This document shows positions 31,514 to 38,924 of a stretch of DNA of 64,000 nucleotides, piece by piece. Below the pieces are notes generated by a model. That model ran no database searches and was not told the DNA's origin. It saw only the letters and a program-made list of their open reading frames with translations. A program made the position numbers and the translations under genes. Origin of the DNA: Solirubrobacter soli DSM 22325 (GTDB lineage Bacteria > Actinomycetota > Thermoleophilia > Solirubrobacterales > Solirubrobacteraceae); assembly GCF_000423665.1 (NCBI RefSeq), contig NZ_AUIK01000008.1:186001-250000 (forward strand), given 5' to 3'. Position 1 is the first letter of the stretch. Each line of letters starts with the position of its first letter.

Positions 31514-32620
31514 TCACGCGAGCCCGCCCTCCAGCGGCGCCTCGGAGAACTGCTCGGGCACGCTGAGCGCGAAGTCGACCAGCGCCCGCCGGTACACGGC
31601 CAGCGACTCGATCGAGACCCACTCGTCCGGGCCGTGGTGGCCGCCGCCGGAGGGACCGAACTCGACCGCCGGGACGCCCGCCTTCTGGAAGGCCACCGCG
31701 TCGGACGCGCCGTCGCGGCCGACGCTCATCGACTCGCCGTCGGTCAGCGCCGAGGCGGCGGAGCAGAGCGCGAGCACGTACGGGTTCCTGGGCGAAACGC
31801 GCGCGGGCGGCCAGATGAACGAGCGCGCGACGTGGACGTCCGGCAACGCGCGGATCTGGGCCAAGAGCTCGCCCGGGTCCTGCTCAGGGAGATAGCGGAT
31901 GTCGACGTCCATGGCGCATTCCTCGGGCACCTTGTTCGGCGCGTCGCCCCCGACGATCCGCCCGAGGTTCACCGACGGGCGATCGAAGAGCTCCGAGGAC
32001 TCAAGGGTGAACGGCATGGACTCGATTCGCCGGAAGACGTCGATCGCCTTCAGGACCGCGTTGTCGCCGAGCCAGGGCGTCGAGCCGTGCGCGGAGGTCC
32101 CATGGACGATGATCCGCAGGGCCAGCACGCCCTTGGCCTGCACGCCGACATGCAGGTTCGTCGGCTCGCCGGTGATCGCGAAGTCCCCCACGTAGCCGGC
32201 CTTGACCAGCAGGTCCGAGGTCCGCTGGTCGATCTCCTCGGACTCCTCGTCGGGGACGCAGACGAAGCGCACGCGCACGCGCTCCTGGTCACGCAGGTCG
32301 TACAGCGCGCACATCATCGCGGCCAAGCCGCCCTTCATGTCATAGGCGCCGCGACCCTCGAGCCGGTCGCCCTGGATGCGCGGCGTGAACTGCTCCGACC
32401 GCGCCGGGACGACGTCGTAGTGGCCGTGGAAGACCAGCGTCGGGCCCTCCGCGGGCCCCACCTCGGCGGTCAGCGCGAACGTGTCGCCGTACTTGTGGTC
32501 GGCGACCGCGATCTCGCGCGCCTCGAGCCAGCCCTTGATGAAGCCGGCGGCCGCGCGCAGCCCTTCGACAGTGGACGTGTCGTAGGTGATCAGACGCTCG
32601 GCGAGCACGCGTTCGTCCAT
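31514..32620 (-). CDS. M20-family metallopeptidase (ArgE/DapE-like)
   Basis: 368 aa from ATG 32620; an ATG 33 nt upstream is possible. Zinc-ligand motifs are in order: FHGHYDVVPA, GRGAYDMKGGLAAM, PDEESEEID (general-base Glu) and the C-terminal GGGHHGPDEWVS. A dimerisation lid domain lies between (~residues 165-275, VGVQAKGVLALRIIVHGTSAHGS). The family includes acetylornithine deacetylase and succinyl-DAP desuccinylase; neither arg nor dap genes adjoin, so the substrate is open. It is divergent from the M14 array. Confidence 0.88.
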   Translation of the reverse strand: MDERVLAERLITYDTSTVEGLRAAAGFIKGWLEAREIAVADHKYGDTFALTAEVGPAEGPTLVFHGHYDVVPARSEQFTPRIQGDRLEGRGAYDMKGGLAAMMCALYDLRDQERVRVRFVCVPDEESEEIDQRTSDLLVKAGYVGDFAITGEPTNLHVGVQAKGVLALRIIVHGTSAHGSTPWLGDNAVLKAIDVFRRIESMPFTLESSELFDRPSVNLGRIVGGDAPNKVPEECAMDVDIRYLPEQDPGELLAQIRALPDVHVARSFIWPPARVSPRNPYVLALCSAASALTDGESMSVGRDGASDAVAFQKAGVPAVEFGPSGGGHHGPDEWVSIESLAVYRRALVDFALSVPEQFSEAPLEGGLA

Positions 32621-32669
32621 CCGGCGGAGGGTAGCGGCGCGGTGTTGAGACACCTCTCGCCCCAGTTGA

Positions 32670-32698
32670 TTGCAATTACGCGGCGTAGTTGCTGTAAA
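32670..32698 (+). promoter_or_regulatory. Promoter-like element with near-perfect palindrome in the spacer, before the M14 array
   Basis: TTGCAA (32670-32675), 17 bp, TGTAAA (32693-32698). The spacer is almost filled by a palindrome: GCAATTACGC (32672-32681), one base, GCGTAGTTGC (32683-32692), with 9 of 10 positions paired. A dimeric repressor or MerR-like activator could bind there. The start of the first M14 gene is 39 nt downstream of the -10 box. Confidence 0.5.
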
Positions 32699-32736
32699 TC
32701 CGGACCACAGGGTTCCAATTACAGGGGGGAGTGTCT

Positions 32737-35709
32737 GTGAAGCACTGGCTGGGGGCGGCCGCGATTGCGGCTGCCATGTTGCTGGTCCCGAGCTCGGCGC
32801 TGGCCGGGCAGGGGGATCCGGCGCTGCTGAAGTTCAAGGTCCCGAGCGAGGACCAGTACGACGACTTCGAGGCCCTCGGCCTCGACATGAACCACCAGGT
32901 CGACAAGAACGCCGACGGTTCCATCACCGTTCAGGCGTGGGTCACCGACGAGCAGCTCGCCTGGGTGCGCGCCCAGGGCTACGAGAACGTCGGCGTCGTC
33001 CACGACAAGTTCAACATCGACCACATCCGCGCCGAGCGCGACGCGGACATCGCGGCCGAGGTCGCCGCGAAGAAGGCCCTCACGGAGAACGCCGCCGGCA
33101 AGGCCGGCCCGAGCGCCGCGCCCGGCACGGTGCGCGCGCAGCGTGGCGACTTCTACGAGAACAACGTCGGCCGCTTCATCTCGATCGAGGCCAACACGAC
33201 GGAGGCCTCCGTCACCTGCACGAACCCGAACACGGGCTCGGGGTGCCAGTACACGGGCCCGGTGCTGCAGGCGGCCGCGTACGACGCGAACAACAAGCTG
33301 ATCGTCCAGGGCGCGCTGACGACCTACATCGACCCGGACCCGTCAGCTTCGCCTGACTATTACCAGTACCACTACCAGATCTTCCGGATCGGCAACAAGG
33401 GCGACGGCAGCCCGGACCCGGCCTACGTGAAGGTCTCCGCGCCCAACGGCGACGTCGACACCATTCCCGCCAAGGAGTGGCTGCCGAAGAACCCGCCCGG
33501 CTACGCGCAGACCTTCCAGCACGACTTCAACACCCGCTACTACACCGCGCAGGAGGGCTACGACCGCGTCCACGAGTTGGCCGCGCAGTACCCGACGATC
33601 GCCAAGGAGATCAAGGCCCCGGAGCAGACCTGGGGCTATCAGCGCCGCTCGGCGACGATGGTCGGCTATCAGCAGGCGTCCTATGTGACGTTCGCCCCGC
33701 TCGTCGATCCCCAGACCGGCCTGACGTACCAGGCGCCGAACGGCTCGACCTCGACGTTGAGCACGGCCAACGCCGCCAAGACGGTCGTCCTGCGCACGAA
33801 GGCGTGGGGCCAGGACGGTGGCAACGACTACAGCGCCCAGCTGGTCGATCCGAAGGCCAACAACTCGCCGCTCACCGTCACGCTGGCCGACAAGAAGCTC
33901 ACGGTCAGCCTGGCCACCAACGCCACCGGCGCGATCACCAGCACCGCGGCCCAGGTCATCGCCGCCATCAACGGCAATGCCGCGGCCTCGGCGGTCATCG
34001 AGGCCAGCCGGTACCGCACGAGCGCCGCTGACGGCGTCGTCGTGCCCTCAGACGTCTCGCCGCTGAGCGACCTGCTGAAGGCGCCGCCGACGATCAAGCG
34101 CGGCCCGCAGGACCAGTGGATCCTCCGGATCGGCAACGACAAGGGCAAGCCGCAGGGCGAGAAGGTCGGCATCTACCTCTACTGCCAGGAGCATGGCGGC
34201 GAGATCGCCACCTCCGGCGTCTGCCTGGAGACGATGTCGCGCCTGGTGAAGAACTACGGGACGGACCCGGCGACCACGTCGTATGTCGACAACCTGGACA
34301 TCTTCATCCTGCCGTTCATCAACGCCGACGGCGGCACGCACGCGATCTACGACTCGCCGCGGCGCACCAACATGGCGCGCTGGTGCGATGACACCACGAA
34401 GTACCCGGAGAACCTGACGGACCCGACGTACCGCAACAGCTACGGCGTCAACATCAACCGCAACTTCTCGATCGGCTCGGCCTACGACGGCTTCCAGGGC
34501 GCGTCGACCACCAGCTGCGCCGGCTCGAACTTCGCCGGCCCGGCGGAGCTCTCCGAGCCCGAGACCCGGAACGAGATCTGGATCCAGAACACGTTCAAGA
34601 ACATCAAGTTCTCGAACAACATCCACTCCTCGGGCGGCTACTTCATGTGGGTCCCGGGCTCCTACACCCCGAAGCGCGAGACGCTGCCCTACCCCGAGTA
34701 CGGCACGCTGAACTTCTTCGACCAAACCGCGTCGCACGTGCTCGCGGGCATCAAGTCCCACCGCGGCACGGCGATCCTGCCGCAGAAGACGGGCCCGGTG
34801 ATCGACGTCCTCTACTCGGCCGCCGGCAACAGCGCGGATGAGGCCTGGTACAAGAACGGCATCGTCGGTTACGACTTCGAGATCGGCGACACGCACTACA
34901 ACGACACGGGCTCCGGCCCCGCGACCTGCAACCCGGGTCAGCAGCCGCCGTTCGGCGCCAACCCGAACAACACCTGCCTCTCGGGCGAGGGCAACGCCGA
35001 AGGCCAGGAGTTCGCCTCCGGCAACTACGGCCTGCTGCAGTCCGCCCTGGACTACCAGAACGACACCGCCGCGCCGGTCGTCGGCACGGACGTCACGTCC
35101 GACGGCAAGGGCACCTACACGGTCAAGTTCACCTCCAACGAGGCGGCCTCGATCTACTACACGACCGACGGCTCGACGCCGACCACGGCGTCGACCGAGT
35201 ACAAGCCGCCGCGCGCCCGCGCGCTGCCGCTGCCGCTCGACCTCGCTCCCGGCACGAAGCTCGCCTGGATCGCGAAGGACTTCAAGGGCAACGTCTCCGG
35301 CGTCAAGTCGCAGGTGCTCGGCCAGACCGACACCACCGGCACGGTCGGCGGCAGCGTCGGCGCGACGCTGTCGCTGACGATGGGCGCTCCGGCGCAGTTC
35401 GGGGCCTTCACCCCGGGCGTCGCCAAGGAGTACACCGCCTCCACCACCGCCACGGTCATCTCGACCGCGGGTGACGCCACGCTGAGCGTCGCCGACCCGA
35501 GCGCCACCAACACCGGCAAGCTGGTCAACGGCACCTTCGCCCTGACCAACCCGCTGCAGGGCCTCGGCGTCATCAAGACCTGGTCCGCCCCGACCTCCAA
35601 CGAGTCGGTGCCGATCACGTTCAAGCAGGCCATCCTGGCCAACGAGCCGCTGCGCACGGGCACGTACAGCAAGACGCTGACGTTCACCCTGTCCACGACG
35701 ACTCCGTAA
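32737..35709 (+). CDS. Secreted M14 zinc carboxypeptidase, array copy A
   Basis: 990 aa from GTG 32737, chosen because all paralogues start M-K/R-P/H-W-M/L-G and a GGGGGGA site lies 6 nt upstream. Order: signal peptide (~1-23); propeptide-like domain (~25-90); helix and beta-sandwich with a Cys pair (CTNPNTGSGC); first part of the M14 domain; a ~130-aa insert (~335-470); the zinc motif H486-GG-E489 in YCQEHGGE; NINRN (N574, R575); third ligand H630 (NIHSSGG); catalytic Glu715 (YDFEIGDTHY). A chitobiase C-terminal-like module (YYTTDGSTPTTASTEY) and the shared C-terminal domain (~870-990) follow. An extracellular carboxypeptidase; the substrate residue is not predicted. Confidence 0.9.
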   Translation: MKHWLGAAAIAAAMLLVPSSALAGQGDPALLKFKVPSEDQYDDFEALGLDMNHQVDKNADGSITVQAWVTDEQLAWVRAQGYENVGVVHDKFNIDHIRAERDADIAAEVAAKKALTENAAGKAGPSAAPGTVRAQRGDFYENNVGRFISIEANTTEASVTCTNPNTGSGCQYTGPVLQAAAYDANNKLIVQGALTTYIDPDPSASPDYYQYHYQIFRIGNKGDGSPDPAYVKVSAPNGDVDTIPAKEWLPKNPPGYAQTFQHDFNTRYYTAQEGYDRVHELAAQYPTIAKEIKAPEQTWGYQRRSATMVGYQQASYVTFAPLVDPQTGLTYQAPNGSTSTLSTANAAKTVVLRTKAWGQDGGNDYSAQLVDPKANNSPLTVTLADKKLTVSLATNATGAITSTAAQVIAAINGNAAASAVIEASRYRTSAADGVVVPSDVSPLSDLLKAPPTIKRGPQDQWILRIGNDKGKPQGEKVGIYLYCQEHGGEIATSGVCLETMSRLVKNYGTDPATTSYVDNLDIFILPFINADGGTHAIYDSPRRTNMARWCDDTTKYPENLTDPTYRNSYGVNINRNFSIGSAYDGFQGASTTSCAGSNFAGPAELSEPETRNEIWIQNTFKNIKFSNNIHSSGGYFMWVPGSYTPKRETLPYPEYGTLNFFDQTASHVLAGIKSHRGTAILPQKTGPVIDVLYSAAGNSADEAWYKNGIVGYDFEIGDTHYNDTGSGPATCNPGQQPPFGANPNNTCLSGEGNAEGQEFASGNYGLLQSALDYQNDTAAPVVGTDVTSDGKGTYTVKFTSNEAASIYYTTDGSTPTTASTEYKPPRARALPLPLDLAPGTKLAWIAKDFKGNVSGVKSQVLGQTDTTGTVGGSVGATLSLTMGAPAQFGAFTPGVAKEYTASTTATVISTAGDATLSVADPSATNTGKLVNGTFALTNPLQGLGVIKTWSAPTSNESVPITFKQAILANEPLRTGTYSKTLTFTLSTTTP

Positions 35710-35715
35710 CGCCTT

Positions 35716-35746
35716 CGGGGGCGCCGGCCGTGAGCCGGCGCCCCCG
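35716..35746 (+). terminator. Rho-independent-type hairpin after M14 copy A
   Basis: Perfect 13-bp stem: CGGGGGCGCCGGC (35716-35728), loop CGTGA, GCCGGCGCCCCCG (35734-35746), followed by TTGAGG. It starts 6 nt after the TAA. No long T-run, as is common at such GC content. Confidence 0.75.
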
Positions 35747-35771
35747 TTGAGGCACCTCAACCGCCGATCCC

Positions 35772-35801
35772 TTGCCTTTCGTCTCATCTTCGGCTCACAA
35801 T
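35772..35801 (+). promoter_or_regulatory. Promoter-like element before M14 copy B
   Basis: TTGCCT (35772-35777), 18 bp, CACAAT (35796-35801). The spacer end TTCGGCT and the following ATCGACC are shared with the copy C upstream region, where the spacing is identical. Confidence 0.45.
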
Positions 35802-35843
35802 CGACCGTAGGGGGTCGAATCGATCGAGGGGGGAACGGCTTTC

Positions 35844-38795
35844 ATGAAGCCTTGGATGGGCGCTGCCGCGGTTGCGGCGGCGATGCTGTTGGTCCCGGGC
35901 ACGGCGCTCGCCGGACCTGAGGATCCCGCGCTCCTGAAGTTCAAGCTCGCGAGCGAGGATCTCTACGACGACTTCGAGCGTCTCGGCCTCTCGATGAACC
36001 ACGAGGTCGACAAGAACGCCGACGGCTCCGTCGTCGTGCAGGCGTGGGTCACCGACGAGCAGCTCGCGCTCGTGCGCTCGCACGGTTATGAGCAGGTCGG
36101 CGTCGTCCACGACAAGGACAACTTCGACCGGATCCGGGCCGAGGTCGCCGCCGACGTCGCGCGCGAGAAGGCCGCCAAGCAGGCGCTCAGGACCAACGCG
36201 GCCGGCAAGGCGGGCCCGAGCGCGGCCCCGGGCACCGTCCGTGCGCAGCGCGGCGACTTCTACGAGAACAACGTCGGCCGCTTCATCTCGATCGAGGCCA
36301 ACACCACCGAGGCGACGATCAGCTGCACGAACCCCAACACGGGGTCGGGCTGCACGTACACCGGCCCGGTGCTGACCGCCGAGTGGTACGACGCCGACGG
36401 CAACCGCATGGGTGGCGGCAACCTCACGACCTACATCGACCCGGACCCCAGCGCCGCTCCGGACTTCTACCAGTACCACTACCAGATCTTCCGCATCGGC
36501 AATAAGGGCGACGGCGGCAAGGATCCGGCCACGGTCAAGATCGCCGCGCCCAACGGCGACGTCGACGTCATCCCGGCCAAGCAGTGGCTGGCGAAGAACC
36601 CGCCGAGCTACGCCCAGAACTTCCTGCACGACTTCAACACCCGCTACTACAACGCCCAAGAGGGCTACGAGCGGATGAAGTCGCTGGCGACGGAGTTCCC
36701 GAACATCTCCAAGGCGATCGACCTGCCGGAGAAGACGTGGGGCTACCAGCGCAAGGCGCAGACGATGCTCGGTTACCAGAACGCGTCCTACGTGCAGTTC
36801 GACGCGCAGGGCCTGCCGACCGGCACGACCACGACGCTCTCAGCGGCCAACCAGCCCAAGACCGTCGTGCTGACCTCGAAGGCGTGGGGACATGAGGGCG
36901 GCAACGACCTGAAGGCCCAGTTGCTGGATCCGCAGTCGACGAACTCGCAGCTGCGCGTCGCGGTCGCCGACAACACGATCACGGTCACGCTGGCCACCGA
37001 TCAGGGCGGCGCGATCACGTCGACCGCCGCGCAGGTCATCGCGGCGATCAACGGCAACGCGGCCGCCTCGGCGCTCGTCACCGCGAGCAACTACCGCACC
37101 AGCGACGCGAGCGGCGTCGTCGTGGGGAGCGTCGTCGCGCCGCTGCATGACCTGTTGCGCGCCCCGGCTTCGGTCAAGCGCGGCCCGCAGACGCAGACGA
37201 TGATCCGGATCGGCAACAACAACGGCAAGCCGCAGGACCAGAAGGTCGGCGTCTACCTCTACTGCCAGGAGCACGGCGGCGAGATCGCCACCTCCGGCGT
37301 CTGCCTCGAGACCGCCGAGCGCCTCGTGCGCAACTACGGCACCGACGCCAAGACGACGTCGTACGTCGACAACCTCGACATCTTCATCGTCCCCTTCATC
37401 AACGCCGACGGCTCGACGCACTCGATCTACGACAACCCGCGTCGTACCAACATGGCCAACTACTGCACCGACACGGTGAAGTACCCGGAGAACTCGACGG
37501 ACCCGCAGCTGCGCAACAGCTGGGGCGTCAACATCAACCGCAACTTCTCGATCGGCTCCGCCTATGACGGGTTCCAGGGCGCGACGATCACGGGTTGCTA
37601 CGGCGGCAACTACGCCGGTCCGATGGAGCTCTCGGAGCCCGAGACCCGCAACGAGATCTGGGTCCAGAACACGTTCAAGAACATCAAGTTCTCGAACAAC
37701 ATCCACTCGTCGGGCGGCTACTTCATGTGGGTGCCGGGCTCCTACACGCCCACGCGCGTGACGCTGCCGTACCCCGACTACGGCACGCTGAACTTCTTCG
37801 ACCAGACGGCGTCGCACGTGCTCGACGGCATCAAGTCCCACCGCGGGACCGCGATCCGCCCGCAGCGCACCGGCCCGGTCATCGACGTCCTCTACTCGGC
37901 CGCCGGCAACAGCGCCGACGAGGCCTGGTACAAGAACGGCATCGTCGGCTACGACTTCGAGATCGGCGACACGCACTACGACACGAACGCCGCCGGCCAG
38001 GAGGTCACCTGCGGTCCCGGCCAGCAGCCGCCGTTCGGCCTGAATCCCTCCAACCCGTGCCTGAACAACGAGGGCAAGCACGAGGGCGAGGAGTTCTCGA
38101 CCGGCAACTACGGCCTCCTGCAGTCCGCGCTCGACTACCAGAACGACACGGTCGCCCCGGTCGTCGGGCTCGACAAGAAGCTCGGCGCCGACAACCGCTG
38201 GTCGGTGAAGTTCACGAGCGACGAGGCGTCCTCGATCTACTACACGACCGACGGCTCGACGCCCACCACGGCCTCGACCGAGTACAAGCCGCCGCGCGCC
38301 CGCGCGTTGCCGCTTCCGCTCGACCTGGCCCAGGGCACGACGCTGAAGTGGATCGCGAAGGACTTCAAGGGCAACGTGTCCGCGGTGAAGTCCGAGCTGA
38401 TCATCACCCACACGGACGCGTCCGGTTCCGTCGGTGGCACCGTGCCGGCGACGCTCGCGCTGACGCTGGGCGCTCCGGCGACGTTCGGGGCGTTCACCCC
38501 GGGCATCGCGAAGGAGTACACGGCGACGACGACCGCCACCGTGGTGTCCAGCGCGGGTGACGCGACGCTCACGGTCGCCGACCCGAGCTCGACCGCGCCC
38601 GGCCGCCTGGTGAACGGCGCGTTCGCGCTGACCTCGCCGCTGCAGGGCCTCGGCGTGCTCAAGACGTGGTCCGCCCCGACCTCCAACGAGTCGGTGCCGA
38701 TCACGTTCAAGCAAGCGATCGCGGCCAACGAGCCGCTGCGCACGGGGACGTACAGCAAGACGCTGACGTTCACCCTGTCCACCACGACGCCGTAA
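35844..38795 (+). CDS. Secreted M14 zinc carboxypeptidase, array copy B
   Basis: 983 aa from ATG 35844 with GAGGGGGGA upstream. Closest to copy A in sequence and layout: signal peptide, propeptide-like domain, Cys-pair beta domain, split M14 domain, chitobiase C-terminal-like module and shared C-terminal domain. Zinc motif H477-GG-E480, third ligand H621 (NIHSSGG), catalytic Glu706 (YDFEIGDTHYD). The insert (~residues 330-460) begins after GYQNASYVQFDAQG and ends before MIRIGNNNGKPQ. Its own promoter-like element and terminator suggest a monocistronic unit. Long near-identical stretches (e.g. around the Glu motif) show recent duplication. Confidence 0.9.
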   Translation: MKPWMGAAAVAAAMLLVPGTALAGPEDPALLKFKLASEDLYDDFERLGLSMNHEVDKNADGSVVVQAWVTDEQLALVRSHGYEQVGVVHDKDNFDRIRAEVAADVAREKAAKQALRTNAAGKAGPSAAPGTVRAQRGDFYENNVGRFISIEANTTEATISCTNPNTGSGCTYTGPVLTAEWYDADGNRMGGGNLTTYIDPDPSAAPDFYQYHYQIFRIGNKGDGGKDPATVKIAAPNGDVDVIPAKQWLAKNPPSYAQNFLHDFNTRYYNAQEGYERMKSLATEFPNISKAIDLPEKTWGYQRKAQTMLGYQNASYVQFDAQGLPTGTTTTLSAANQPKTVVLTSKAWGHEGGNDLKAQLLDPQSTNSQLRVAVADNTITVTLATDQGGAITSTAAQVIAAINGNAAASALVTASNYRTSDASGVVVGSVVAPLHDLLRAPASVKRGPQTQTMIRIGNNNGKPQDQKVGVYLYCQEHGGEIATSGVCLETAERLVRNYGTDAKTTSYVDNLDIFIVPFINADGSTHSIYDNPRRTNMANYCTDTVKYPENSTDPQLRNSWGVNINRNFSIGSAYDGFQGATITGCYGGNYAGPMELSEPETRNEIWVQNTFKNIKFSNNIHSSGGYFMWVPGSYTPTRVTLPYPDYGTLNFFDQTASHVLDGIKSHRGTAIRPQRTGPVIDVLYSAAGNSADEAWYKNGIVGYDFEIGDTHYDTNAAGQEVTCGPGQQPPFGLNPSNPCLNNEGKHEGEEFSTGNYGLLQSALDYQNDTVAPVVGLDKKLGADNRWSVKFTSDEASSIYYTTDGSTPTTASTEYKPPRARALPLPLDLAQGTTLKWIAKDFKGNVSAVKSELIITHTDASGSVGGTVPATLALTLGAPATFGAFTPGIAKEYTATTTATVVSSAGDATLTVADPSSTAPGRLVNGAFALTSPLQGLGVLKTWSAPTSNESVPITFKQAIAANEPLRTGTYSKTLTFTLSTTTP

Positions 38796-38802
38796 CGGGA
38801 TT

Positions 38803-38832
38803 CAACGGGGGCGCCGTCAGGCGCCCCCGTTG
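38803..38832 (+). terminator. Rho-independent-type hairpin after M14 copy B
   Basis: Perfect 13-bp stem: CAACGGGGGCGCC (38803-38815), loop GTCA, GGCGCCCCCGTTG (38820-38832). The right arm and the following GAGGGACCTC match the region after copy A, so the intergenic DNA was duplicated with the gene. Confidence 0.75.
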
Positions 38833-38854
38833 AGGGACCTCCACTCACGGAACA

Positions 38855-38884
38855 TTGCAACAAGCCTCACGTTCGGCTCAGAAT
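38855..38884 (+). promoter_or_regulatory. Promoter-like element before M14 copy C
   Basis: TTGCAA (38855-38860), 18 bp, CAGAAT (38879-38884). It aligns with the copy B element including the TTCGGCT spacer end. Confidence 0.45.
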
Positions 38885-38924
38885 CGACCTCGACCCAACG
38901 GTCCAATCGAGGAGGAGTCGGCCT

